A DNA stretch of 24,559 bases, from positions 1-24,559 of the forward strand of contig PJAB01000533.1 of assembly GCA_002887195.1 (NCBI GenBank), given 5' to 3'. Within the stretch, counting starts at the first letter, position 1, and each line of letters begins with the position of its first letter. Under the pieces are notes generated by a model, which saw only the letters and a program-made list of their open reading frames with translations, did no database searches and was not told where the DNA came from. The translations under genes and the position numbers were made by a program. Source of the stretch: Chrysochromulina parva (taxonomy: Eukaryota; Haptophyta; Prymnesiales; Chrysochromulinaceae). Below are positions 1 through 9,400 of this stretch, in pieces.

Positions 1-430
1 CGAGGCCCCGAGCGGCGTGGTGTGGGCGTGCGAAGCAGCGGGCGAAGCAGGCCATCGGGCTCGACGAGGGCATTGGGTAATGCGCGCCCGCACGAGGGGA
101 TTGCCGAACTCACGTCCACCATTGGGATTGACTTACCGCCAACTTTTGGAAGCCCTCTGTGAAACGTTTTGTGCAACGTCTGTGAAGAGCCCGTGGGCGG
201 CGCGCGAGGTGTGCGGTGGGCACTTGTCCCTGGTCCACGTGGGCGAACCTCCAAGCGGGTGCCTCGCCCGCTCGTGCCACTCTGATCATAGGTGGGGGGC
301 TGCAACCCACGCAGTTTGAGTTTTTCACCCGGAACGATCACCGCCCCCGCACGATCGTCCCCGAAAGGGACTTGCAACAATCGCGAGGGCACGGCTGCGA
401 GATCGGGCGAGAGGGGGAGTGCACGACCGT

Positions 431-466
431 GACTAACCCCGTCGACTAACCCTCGAGACTAACCCC
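431..466. repeat. Three spaced copies of GACTAACCC(C/T)
   Basis: Copies start at 431, 444 and 457, a 13-base period, and are followed directly by GCAG. On the plus strand, CTAAC three times followed by CAG resembles a branch-point plus acceptor arrangement, so this could be the 3' end of an intron of an unrecognised plus-strand gene. No coding continuity was found to support that. Confidence 0.45.
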
Positions 467-680
467 GCAGCTCTTGAGCCGCAATGGCCAATGCGGCAAA
501 AACGGGGCGTGTTGCCTGATCCCTGATGCGGGCCGTTCGGATGGCGTTCGATCACGCTTCACGGATCAGCCTCAACCAACGTGGACACCACGTCTTGGCC
601 TCAACACTCGGTTTGCTGACACCCGACCGTACGACGCTTAGTATGCGACGAGCTGCCTGGGGGAGCCCCCCTCGCCACGT

Positions 681-717
681 GTACGCTGCCTGTTGGCATG
701 TGTTACTTACTTACTAG
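681..717. repeat. Dispersed 3'-flank motif, copy A
   Basis: A GTACGCTGCC segment is followed by TTGGCATGTGTTACTTACTTACT. A similar stretch occurs at 11981-12023, immediately downstream of the minus-strand GH5 stop codon. Here it lies about 370 bases downstream of the minus-strand calpain stop. On the transcribed (minus) strand the motif contains an AGTAAGTAAGTAA run. A shared 3'-end processing signal or a degraded mobile fragment are both possible. Confidence 0.4.
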
Positions 718-934
718 ACACATAACATGAAACATGTACGGCTCATCGAACTTCGAACAGTCGCTCCTATGTGCGGCTGAGGTCTGGGGACGTGTAGGAC
801 GCAGGCTGTGCCTCGACCACCATTTCGCATCTGTCCCGATCCGCGTCTGCGTGCCTCTCGAGCCGGGCCTCTCCTTTCGCTCGCTCCCCGTCGCCACTGG
901 ATTCCGCTCGGCCCAGCCACCGGCCATCGCCCGC

Positions 935-1014
935 AGCGGCTCGGAGCACAGCGGCTCAGAGCACTTTCACAGCGGCTCGCTTTCACAGCGGCTCGCTTGG
1001 AGCAGAGCGGCTCA
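935..1014. repeat. Imperfect AGCGGCTC repeats
   Basis: AGCGGCTC recurs about six times in 80 bases, with short variable spacers such as ACTTTCAC and GGAGCAC. It lies just downstream of the duplicated calpain 3' end and probably belongs to the 3' UTR or flank of that gene. Confidence 0.6.
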
Positions 1015-1113
1015 GAGCAGCACGTCGTAGTCGGCGATCAAGGGTCATCAAATTGCCATTAATGGTCATCAAGGCTCATCAAGGCTCAGAGCAGCACGTC
1101 GTAGTCGGCGATC
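1009..1113 (-). repeat. 31-nt direct repeat copying the calpain gene's 3' end
   Basis: Positions 1009-1039 and 1083-1113 are identical over 31 bases. The second copy contains the last eight calpain codons plus the stop. The first therefore repeats the coding end downstream of the stop, separated by a short CTTGATGAG-type spacer like those in the gene's introns. It looks like the same boundary-duplicating process acting at the gene end. Confidence 0.85.
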
Positions 1114-4100
1114 TTGTGGCCGCGCGCCTTGAGCCGCTTGCGCATCTCGGGGAAGAAGGACTCCTTCGCCTCCGGGTTGCCCGTCAGTTGGATGTACGCG
1201 GATTCGAGCGCGTTGAGCGCGAGATTGATGTCGAGATAGCCCTCGTCGTTATCACGCACGGGGCGCAAGAAGAAGGTGACGATGAGCTTGCGCGCGCGCG
1301 ACTTGTCGGGCGGGCGCGCGCGCAGCAGCTTCCAGATGCGGCTGACGATGAACCAGCGCACGATGGTACGTGCGGCCTCGTTCTCGACCTGCTCGCAATC
1401 ACGGCGCGCAATCGGGGAGGCCCATCAGGGAGGCTCATCAAGGGCAATCAGAGGTGATCAGAGGCGAGCACCTGCTCGGCACGGCGCGCAATCGGGGAGG
1501 CTCATCAGGGAGGCTCATCAAGGGCAATCAGAGGTGAGCCGAGGCGAGCACCTGCTCGGCACGGCGCGCGTCCGCGGCCGCCTTGGAGAGTTGTTCGATG
1601 CGCAAGCTCGGCTGGTCGCAGTACACCTGCATGCAATGAGGGAGGGCACTTTGCATGCAATGAGGGAGGGCACTTTGCATGGCCATCGGCACGCGGTCAT
1701 CAGCATGGTCATCAGCACGGCCATCAGGGCGTCATCAGGGCGTCATCAAAGGTCATCAGCATGGTCATCAGCATGCTCCAAAAGGGCGCCCACCTCGATG
1801 TCATAGGGCATCTCCACGCCCTTCTTGTACGTCATTGGGATGAGCAGGTACGGTGTGTCGGCCTCGAGACGAAACGGTTTCGCCGTCTCGATCGCCTGAC
1901 GAAACCCACTTTGGCAGCGCACGTCCTCGAGCGAGAGCGATCCGTCATCCACGGTGACGTAGAAGCCAATCCCTTCGTAGTGGACGCCCTCCTGAAACAT
2001 AGGAAAGCCGCCCGTGGCCATCAGTAGGCCATCAGTAGGCCATCAGTAGGCCATCAGTAGGCCATCAGGGCGTCATCAGGGCATCATCAGGGCGTCATCA
2101 GGGCGTCATCAGGGCGTCATCAGGGCGTCATCAGGGCGTCCTCTCGGAGCACTCACCTGACCCTCCGTGAAGCCGCCGCCCTCAGGCAGACGTTCACGCG
2201 ACTCTTGCCGAAGGAAGAGCTCACACGTGGCCGTGCGCGAGGCGCGCATCATGTAGATAGGATTGCGCACCTGTGGGGAGAGGGCTCGCCGTAGTGAGCA
2301 CTGGCATTCGAGCCGTCCATCAATGTCGAGAGGATTGCGTAACCAGCTCGCGTAATCAAGGGTACTCGATAGCAATCATGGGTACTCGATGGTAATCAAG
2401 GGTTGCGTACCCAGCTCGCGTAATCAAGGGTACTCGATGGTAATCAAGGGTACTCGATGGTAATCAAGGGTACTCGATGGTAATCAAGGGTACTCGATGG
2501 TAATCAAGGGTTGCGTACCCAGCTCGCGTGGTTGCGGCAGCCGCCCGCCGAGTTTCCCGCCCATTCGCCGGCGAGCTCGTGATGATGCCACGTCGACGGC
2601 TCAATGCGCCGCAGCTGCGCGCGCTCGTCATCCGTGTACCTGATGAAGTAGGTCATCAGGGAGGTCACTCAGGGAGGTCATCGGGGAGGTCATCAGGGAG
2701 GTCATCAAGGAGCTCACTCAGGGAGGTCATCAGAGAGGCCACTCAGCGTACACGAGCAGCTCGAAATCGCCCAGCTTGTGGGGCTCGAACGTGGACGGCA
2801 CGATGGCGTACGAGAGCGGAGGCTCCGCCGCGCCGCTGCCCGCGCCGCCGCGCGCCGCGCGCCCGCCGCCGCTGTAGAGTGCAAGCGCGCGCGCGCGTGC
2901 GCCCGTTGAACGCCCCCTCGGCCCGTCCTCGTCGTGAGGGATCGGCGTTACAAACTCGGCGGCCACTTCGAAGGTGGGCGAGAACGTCGTCTTGTCGATG
3001 ATGTCGCCGCCGTCGGCCAGCTTGCGACCGTCCAAACGGAGCAACTTTCGCTCCGACTGCTCGGTGGGAAGCACTGCGACGATGAACCCCATGAGGAAGT
3101 TGGCGTCTTTGGGCTTCTTCTTCTTCTTCGACTGGACCGCCTTCTTCTTCGAGTGGAGCGCGGCTTCTGAGACTTCCGGGTTGTGGCGTGCGAGCACCAC
3201 CGAGACTCTCGCCGGACGCGACAGCTGTAGATGGTACTGCTCGTTCTTGCGCCAAGTGTAAAAGTTGCGGCAGCCGCCCGCGTTCGCCTCCGTCCACGCG
3301 CCCGCCACGTGTAGTGTCTTGAGAGGCGGGATGGGCTCAGGCGGCTGCTCGAGGGGCTCGGAGGTGAGGATGACGATGCGGAAGATGCCCTTGCCGCCGG
3401 GGGCGAAGGTTGACGGGATGAGGACGAACCTGCCGTAATCAGAGGCCATCAGAGACGGGATGAGGACGAGCCTGCCGTCATCAGAGGCCATCAGAGGGCC
3501 ATCAGCTGATTGCACGGGATGAGGGACGGACCGTCATCAGAGGCAATCAGAGGGCCATCAGCTGATTGCACGGGATGAGGGACGGACCGTCATCAGAAGC
3601 AATCAGAGGGCCATCAGCTGATTGCACGGGACGAGGGACGGACCGTAATCAGAGGCCATCAGAGGGCCATCAGCTGATTGCACGGGATGAGGGACGGACC
3701 GTTGCATAGAGAAGAGCCCGGGCTCATTCTCCTCGTCCATGGTGTTGCAGGTCACGTCACGGTACGCCATGAACGGCGTCGAGTCGACAACCTCATCTCC
3801 CTCGATCTCGTCCGAATCGAAGAGCACCCTGCGCCGGTAGACCTCATCGCCGCGCATGATGTACATCCCGATCTTCTTCTCATACACGGGGCCACCCTCG
3901 TCCCCGCCGCGCTTGCGACCTCCGTCGCTCGCGGAGAGCACGCGACCCGTGAGCGCCGCTGGGTTGGTGCGCGGGTCGGGCTGCATGCAGCAAACGAAGG
4001 CAGGCCGTCAGTGGCAGTTGGTGTGGCAGTGCGTCGCAATACGTGGCGATCAGCTGCCAGCAGAGGCCATCAGCAGCCATCAGCAGCCATCAGCAGCCAT

Positions 4101-6196
4101 CAGCAGCCCTCCGTAGCACTCGCCTGCATGAGCAAGAAGACTGCCTGCGTCTCGTTCGGGCCCGTGCGGATCTCATACTGCGGATTCTTACGCCACTCTG
4201 GGAAATTGAAGCAGCCACCCGCCGTCTGCTCCGTCCACTCTCCCTCGATCTCGTAACGGCACCTGAGGAGGCAGGCAATCATAGGTGATCAGTGGCGACC
4301 CAGTGGCACTCGGATCTCCCTCAGATCTCGCTCGAGCTCGTGACGTCACCAGCTGCCTGGCGGCGGGCGCTCAACACGGCGCTGCCCACGCAGCAGCTTG
4401 GCCGGATTGCACTCCTGGAAGATGCGGCACACGTAGATCTTATTAAAGTGCGCCTGGAAGTCTTCCCAAGCCATCCAAAAGGTGCCATCGTCCTCGAACT
4501 GCACGTTGAGCTTCTCCCGAGCTCGCATGCCGATGGCCGTCTCCCACTCGCGAGAGCTGTCACTCCACGGGCCCTCCCACTCCTTCATACCCCAGGGGTT
4601 CCGCAGCTGGACGAGGCGTAACTTGCCCTCGCCGTCCCCCACCTCTTGCACGTCGATGAGCGAGTACGCGTGGTTCACGAGGATCCCCAGGTCGGTCACC
4701 TGCATGCGAACCGGCATGCACTCAGCATGCAATCAGCATGCAATCAGCATGCAAATGAGGATCCCCAGGTCGGTCACCTGCATGCGAACGACGGTTTGCA
4801 GCACGCACTCGGATCAATCAGCATTCACTCAGCATGCACTCAGCTGAATCTCAATCAGCATGCGAATGAGGAACCGCAGCATGCACTCAGGATGCAACCA
4901 GGATGCAACCAGGATGCAGTCAGCATGCAGTGCGGCGGCCACCTGCATCGCGCCCAGCCCGCCCTTATCCTCCACATCCGTGCGCGAAAGGGCTGCGCCG
5001 AGAAGGTAGGTCCCACCGCCGTCGTCGTGCTCGTGGCCCGCACCCTTCGAGTTGTAACGTTTGAGACGCTTCCAAAAGGAGCCATCGCCGATCTCGAAGC
5101 GAACGTCCTCGTCGGTCATGTCGATCGACTCGCCCACGCCACCCGTTAGGTCCACGAGCGCCGCGCTCACCTGATGGGGGCGGCAATCAAGGGTCATCAG
5201 TGGCCATCAGCATGCAACTCCGTGGACAGTTCGCTCCTGCAGCGCCGCGCTCACCTGATGGGGGGGGCAATCAAGGGTCATCAGTGGCCATCAGCATGCA
5301 ACTCCGTGGACAGTTCGCTCCTGCAGCGCCGCGCTCACCGACGCCGCCATCAAGGGCTTCGTACGAGCCGTGGAGCGCAATCAAGGGTCATCAGGGGCCA
5401 TCAGCATGCAACGCTCACCGAGCCGCCATCAAGGGCTTCGTACGAGCCGTGGAGGGCAATCAAGGGCCATCAGGGGCCATCAGCATGCAACGCTCACCGA
5501 GCCGCCATCAAGGGCTTCGTACGAGCCGTGGAGCTTCGCGTACGCCTTCTCTAGCAGTGGCACCCAGAGCTCACTCGGGTCCTTGCCGTGAGCAAAGATG
5601 GGCTGGCTCTCCTCATTGCACGGGATGAGCGTGTCCACGCTCACCTCGACCCACTCACCGAACTTGTACAGCAGGAATGTGATGAACCCCTTGTTGATGC
5701 ACTCCCTCGGATCCACCCCTGGCTTGATGAGCGGCCCGAGCAGGTTGCGCGAGGCGATCGACGACATCGCGCCGAGCAGGTAGCAATCGCCGAGCTCGCC
5801 CTGCGCGACGTCGCCCGCGGCCAGGCCGTCCTTGATCAGATCGAGCTGCCCGTCCACCGCGCCCGCGATCTCGTGCGGGCGCAGCCAGCGCACCGGCTGT
5901 CCATTGTTGAACGGCTTGTCGGCGGGCTCGCCGGTCACGTACAGTGTCGTCGGGATGTCGGCCGGAAAGCGCTGATCGGACCACTGCGCATTGCGTGGCA
6001 GCCGCGCACACTCCTGCAAGATCTCCACCTGGGACAGATCCTGCGAGGGCGAGAGTCGCAGAGTCGTACAAACGTTGGCGGAAACAAATTCGTGGACGAC
6101 GCTCATCTGATTGCAGCACGGTGTGTGCCAGGTGACGGCAACGGCACGCACATCGTTTAACACGCGGGCCGTCGTGTCAGACGTGCCAAACGTCAT
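1086..6196 (-). CDS. Atypical calpain-type cysteine protease, three C2L/domain III modules, 11 exons
   Basis: Exons (minus strand) are 6196-5498, 5170-4943, 4699-4350, 4262-4124, 3980-3700, 3429-2752, 2639-2519, 2270-2157, 1991-1794, 1626-1552 and 1388-1086, giving about 1061 residues in frame. Exon 1 carries GELGDCYLLGA with the catalytic Cys (~138). Exon 3 carries NHAYSL with the catalytic His (~319) and RNPWG with Asn (~343). The 24-residue His-Asn spacing is as in animal calpains, so an active, presumably Ca-dependent protease is likely. Exons 4-10 hold three C2-like domain III units, each with W..(x)AGGC.N near its start (about residues 430-590, 605-800 and 810-950). The C-terminal ~100 residues are not recognised and no penta-EF-hand domain is seen, so this is a non-classical calpain. 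ATG 6196 is the first in frame; an internal Met at about 6106 is an alternative. It diverges from the transporter at 6448. Confidence 0.88.
1389..1551 (-). repeat. Calpain intron 10: duplicated donor boundary
   Basis: The end of exon 10 plus donor, CGTGCCGAGCAG|GTGCTCGCCTC, is repeated once inside the intron, each time followed by CTGATT/TTGATG/CTGATG units. The acceptor is ...GCGAGCAG|GTCGAG, so the next exon again starts with GT. Confidence 0.75.
1627..1793 (-). repeat. Calpain intron 9: CTGATGACC units and a duplicated acceptor-side block
   Basis: The sense strand begins GTGGGCGCC, continues with CTGATGACC/CTGATGACG/CTGATGGCC units, and ends with a duplicated CCTCCCTCATTGCATGCA block before AG|GTGTAC. 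Confidence 0.7.
1992..2156 (-). repeat. Calpain intron 8: tandem CTGATGACGCC and CTGATGGCCTA units
   Basis: After a GTGAGT donor the sense strand is a run of CTGATGACGCC (11-base) units, then CTGATGGCCTA units, then a pyrimidine-containing acceptor CTATGTTTCAG|GAGGGC. The exons join as ...FTEGQ|EGVHYEG. Confidence 0.8.
2271..2518 (-). repeat. Calpain intron 7: duplicated GCGAGCTGG|GTACGCAACC boundary
   Basis: The exon 7 end plus donor (GCGAGCTGG|GTACGCAACC) recurs once perfectly and once as a diverged form (GCGAGCTGGTTACGCAATCC) within the intron. These are separated by CTTGATTACCATCGAGTAC units of 20 bases. The downstream exon begins GTGCGCAATCC, so it resembles the intron's own first bases. 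Confidence 0.8.
2640..2751 (-). repeat. Calpain intron 6: CTGATGACCTCC units
   Basis: The donor is GTACGC and the acceptor CTTCATCAG|GTACAC. The body consists of CTGATGACCTCC/CTGAGTGACCTCC units with period 12-13. Splicing joins LLV to YTDDER in frame (phase 2). Confidence 0.75.
3430..3699 (-). repeat. Calpain intron 5: ~57-nt units that copy the start of exon 6
   Basis: Four or more units begin GTCCGTCCCTCATCCCGTG and continue with CAATCAGCTGATGGCCCTCTGAT. Two further units begin nearer to the exon 6 start (GTTCGTCCTCATCCCGTC), including an alternative acceptor CGGCAG|GCTCGTCCTCATCCCGTC. The intron's first 18 bases are thus an imperfect copy of the downstream exon's first bases. Confidence 0.85.
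3981..4123 (-). repeat. Calpain intron 4: GC-AG intron with GGCTGCTGAT units
   Basis: The donor is CTCATGCAG|GCGAGT, a GC donor, and the acceptor is TGCATGCAG|CCCGAC. The sense strand has four tandem CTGCTGATGG units after the donor. Joining gives LLMQ|PDPRTN in frame. Confidence 0.6.
4263..4349 (-). other. Calpain intron 3, short and mostly non-repetitive
   Basis: This 87-nt intron has donor CTG|GTGACG and acceptor CTCCTCAG|GTGCCG. It contains CTGATCACC and ATGATTGCC near the acceptor but no array. It splits a Trp codon in phase 2 and restores PGSW|CRYEIEG at the start of the first C2L domain. Confidence 0.75.
4700..4942 (-). repeat. Calpain intron 2: TGCATGCTGAT/G units and a duplicated acceptor boundary
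   Basis: The sense strand has GCATGCTGATT, GCATGCTGAGT and GCATCCTGGTT units. The acceptor with exon start, GCATGCAG|GTGACCGACCTGG, occurs twice about 72 bases apart; the second, proximal to the intact coding exon (4699), restores VTDLGILVNHAYS. Confidence 0.8.
5171..5497 (-). repeat. Calpain intron 1: three donor-boundary and three acceptor-boundary copies
   Basis: The last ~40 bases of exon 1 plus its donor (GGCTCG|GTGAGCG) occur at the true junction (5498/5497) and again with donors at 5418 and 5338, periods 79 and 80. On the other side, CCCATCAG|GTGAGCGCGGCGCT occurs at the used acceptor (exon start 5170) and 84 bases earlier (5254), and the third donor copy is fused to an acceptor-side block. 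Filler units are CTGATGGCC and TTGATTGC. Confidence 0.9.
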
Positions 6197-6447
6197 TTGC
6201 CACCTCCAACCGTGTGCAGCCAAGCGGCGGTGTCGGTACGAGGCGGTGGAAGCGGGCGGAGGTTGTCCAGAGAGCCGACAAGTCAAGGCAAGTCAAGTTT
6301 CGAATTGCAGTCCTCTTCATCTATTTGCGGCCAGACCACGGGTCGTAGATTGAACCAGTTCGCATCCTTTGTACTTGTAGGGCGAATTTTGTAGAGATTC
6401 GATCGGAGGTGCCGGATCGGATCGGGGAAGAACAGTGCTTCGCGAAG
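6197..6447. promoter_or_regulatory. Shared divergent 5' region of the calpain and MFS genes
   Basis: The 251 bases separate the calpain ATG (6196, minus) from the transporter ATG (6448, plus), so both promoters and 5' UTRs must lie here or inside the genes. No convincing TATA box was seen. Small duplications are present (AAGTCAAGGCAAGTCAAG near 6280 and GATCGGAGGTGCCGGATCGG near 6400). Confidence 0.5.
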
Positions 6448-9400
6448 ATGGCCGTCGCCAATGCGGCGGCGCCCATGAACCGCAACGTGAAGCTGGTGCT
6501 CATATACGTGACGTGCCTCTCCATGTACAGCAGCCTCACGTCTGGCACGCCCATGACCGCGTACGCCCTGCTCCTACGACCCGACGACTACACCGCCATC
6601 GGCGTCATGTCGGGCATCCAGGGAACCATCAGCCTGGTGATGGCGCTGCCCGCCGGCGCCATCTCCGACTGCTTCGGCCGGCAGGGCATGCTGCGCATCG
6701 CGGGCGTCGTGGCGCTCGTGTCGGCGGCCTACATGGGGGCCATCCTGCTCACACTCGGCACTGAGCTCGAAAACTACTTGGATCAGCACCAGGAGCACGT
6801 GGTGAACGCTGCGATGCCATCGAAGCTGACGGTCGGCAGCGGCGGCGGTGGCGCAGGTGTGGAAGCCAACCGCTATGGTTTCGATGGCAGCCTCTTCAGC
6901 GGCAGCAGCAGCAGCAGCAGCAGCGGTGGCGCCGGCGCCGACGCCGGCGACGCGAGCGGCCTCGCGGCGGCTGGCGCGGCGCTCGCCACCGGTAGGTGGA
7001 GGTGGGGCGGCACAGCCGATCTGCGGGGCAACTGGGCGGACGAGGCGGCGAGCGGCAATCAGCCGGGTAGCGGCGAGGACGCCGAGGCGACCCGTATCGC
7101 CAACGAACTCTTTTATACTCTGCTCGGCTCTTCAGCACTGTGGGGAATCTTCATGGGCCTGCACTCGGCGCCACTCGAGGCCCTGTTTGCCGACTCGACG
7201 GTGTCGGGGCAGCGCTCGAAGCTGTTCGTGTGGCGCTCGTCGCTTCGTACGCTCGGCAACGTCCTCGGTCCTCTTCTCTCGATCGTCATCTTCTCACAGG
7301 TGATCGCCCCTGATGGCCTCTGATTGTCACTGATGGTCTCTGATTGTGATCGTCATCTTCTCACAGGTGGTCGCCCCTGATGGCCTCTGATTGTCACTGA
7401 TGGCCTCTGATTGCGATCGTCATCTTCTCACAGGTGATCGCCCCTGATGGCCTCTGATTGTCACTGATGGCCTCGGATTGCGATCGTCATCTTCTCACAG
7501 GTGATCGCCCCTGATGGCCTCTGATTGTCACTGATGGCCTCGGACTGCCATTGATCGCCTCTGATCGCCTCTGATCGCCTCTGATCGCCTCTGATCGCCT
7601 CTGATCGCCTCTGATCGCCTCTGATCGCCTCTGATCGCCTCTGATCGCCTCTGATTACGACTGTCTCACGTCTCGCAGGAGGATGAGTGGACACTTTCGC
7701 AGCTGCGCCTCGTGATGCTCGTCGGCCTCATCGGCTCCGTCCCGCCCGCGCTCATCCTCTTCGCATTCTCCGATCGACACACGATCGACGCATCCGAATC
7801 CATCCTAATCAGGAACGCATCCGAATCCATCCAAATAAGGAGCGAGAGCAGTCGCGCCACGCGGGAGAGCGCGCGCGTTCCTTTGTTGGAGGAGAGTTGT
7901 GCCACTGCCAACCTCTCCGCCGCCAACCTCTTCGCCGCCTCCGCCGCCGGCGCCCGCGGCGGCGCTTCGACTCGATCCGCCACCTTGCCGCCACCCTTGC
8001 CGCCGCCCTTGCCGCCGCCGCCGAGGCCGCCCGCGGTGATCACGAGCTCCTCTTCGGCACACATGACCACGAGCTCTGCCGCCGCCGCCGCCGCCGCCAC
8101 ACTCGCACATGAGCCCGGCCATCCAGGCACATCACCACGCTCACCCACGAGCCCAGCCAGCCTGACAGGCAGCAGCCCCGCCAACGGCCCCGCCAGCGTC
8201 ATTGCCAACGGCCCCGCCAGCGTCGTTGCCTACGGCACCGCCTACGGCCCCGCCTACGGCACCGCCTACGGCACTATCAACGGAGGAAGGGCGGTGCCCG
8301 ACGGCCCACGTTGCCTTTGGTTCCGTCGAGAGCACATCCCCGCTCTCGTTGCGGGTGCGGACACGTTCCAATTCCTCGGCTCGGGCATGACGGTGAGTGC
8401 ATGCTGATTGCACGTGCTGATTGCACGTGCTGAGTGCATGCTGAGTGCATGCTGAGTGCATGCTGAGTGCGCATGCTGAGTGCACGTGCTGAGTGCATGC
8501 TGATTGCCCGCCTCATCAGGTGCGCTTCTTCGCCCTCTTCTTTTGGCAAGAGCTCGGCATGTCACCCGTCGCCACGAATGCAGTGTATGCATGCGGGCCG
8601 GTCGGGATTGCCGCGCTCGCCTTTGTGATGCAGCGTGTGTCGCGCACGGCTGGCCGGCCGCTGACCACGATCGTGTGTCGCACGTCTTCCGTGCTATGCC
8701 TCGCGATGATCGCCGCCCTGACGCACTGGATGGAAGGCAGGGGAGGCTCAGGCGCAGCAGGGAGCGCGTTCATGGTCGCGCAGTGGTCGATCCCGCCGCT
8801 GTACATTATTCGCACGTGGCTGATGAACTGCACGAGCGGGCTGACGAAATCGATCCTCAACGACTACGTGAGCAGACGAAACCGCGCTAAGTGGAATGCG
8901 CTCGAGAGCGTTAATCTCTTCTCATGGAGGTGTGAAGAGACGCTGCTGGCCGCTGATGGCTACCGATTGCCACTGAGTGCCACCCTGTTGCCTCTCTTAT
9001 GGCCACATGAATAGCCCCTCCTGGTTCGTCATTCACACCTCTTATGGTCACATGAATAGCCCCTCCCGAGTTCTCTGATGGAGATACCGCGCTGCCCATT
9101 CCACACCTCCTGGTTCGTCATTCACACCTCCGAATGCCCATTCCACAGTGGCTCATCGATGCTTGGAGGCTACCTGATCGATATGTATGGGTTCGAGACG
9201 ACCTTTCTGATCACTGCAGCGCTGCAGGTGGTCTCGATCGCTTGCCTGATCCCGCTGCTTTGCCTCGTCAGCAATGAGACGCGTACCCCGAGGCCCGAAG
9301 CTGCTGCTACTGCTGCTACTGATGACCTCAAGGGGGGCGTCGTGGTGAGCGTCATGGGGCATGCCGACGGGCGCTCTTCGTCGCTGCTACCCACCACAGT

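Larger units (their letters stand above)
1..1085. other. No recognisable gene; 3' flank of the calpain gene
   Basis: Only short overlapping open frames without recognisable protein families are present. The stretch holds three near-identical GACTAACCCC units, an AGCGGCTC-rich tract, a copy of the calpain gene's last codons, and a TACGCTGCC...TTACTTACT motif that recurs downstream of the GH5 gene. The 31-nt copy at 1009-1039 suggests that at least the last ~80 bases are 3' flank or 3' UTR of the minus-strand calpain gene. An exon of a gene lying mostly left of the window cannot be excluded. Confidence 0.5.

Noticed and set aside
431..466. Telomeric repeat
   Set aside because: GACTAACCCC units have a 13-base period with variable spacers, not a uniform CCCTAA-type array.
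1992..2156. C/D-box snoRNA clusters (CTGATGA contains both box D CUGA and box C UGAUGA)
   Set aside because: The boxes overlap within every 11-base unit, leaving no guide region or terminal stem; a coincidence of the repeat core.
1389..5497. CRISPR-like arrays
   Set aside because: Units are contiguous tandem repeats without unique spacers, sit inside eukaryotic introns and share splice-site sequence.
6409..6447. GTG start for the MFS protein
   Set aside because: A eukaryotic gene is expected to use ATG; the in-frame ATG at 6448 has a good context and the extra 13 residues have no support.
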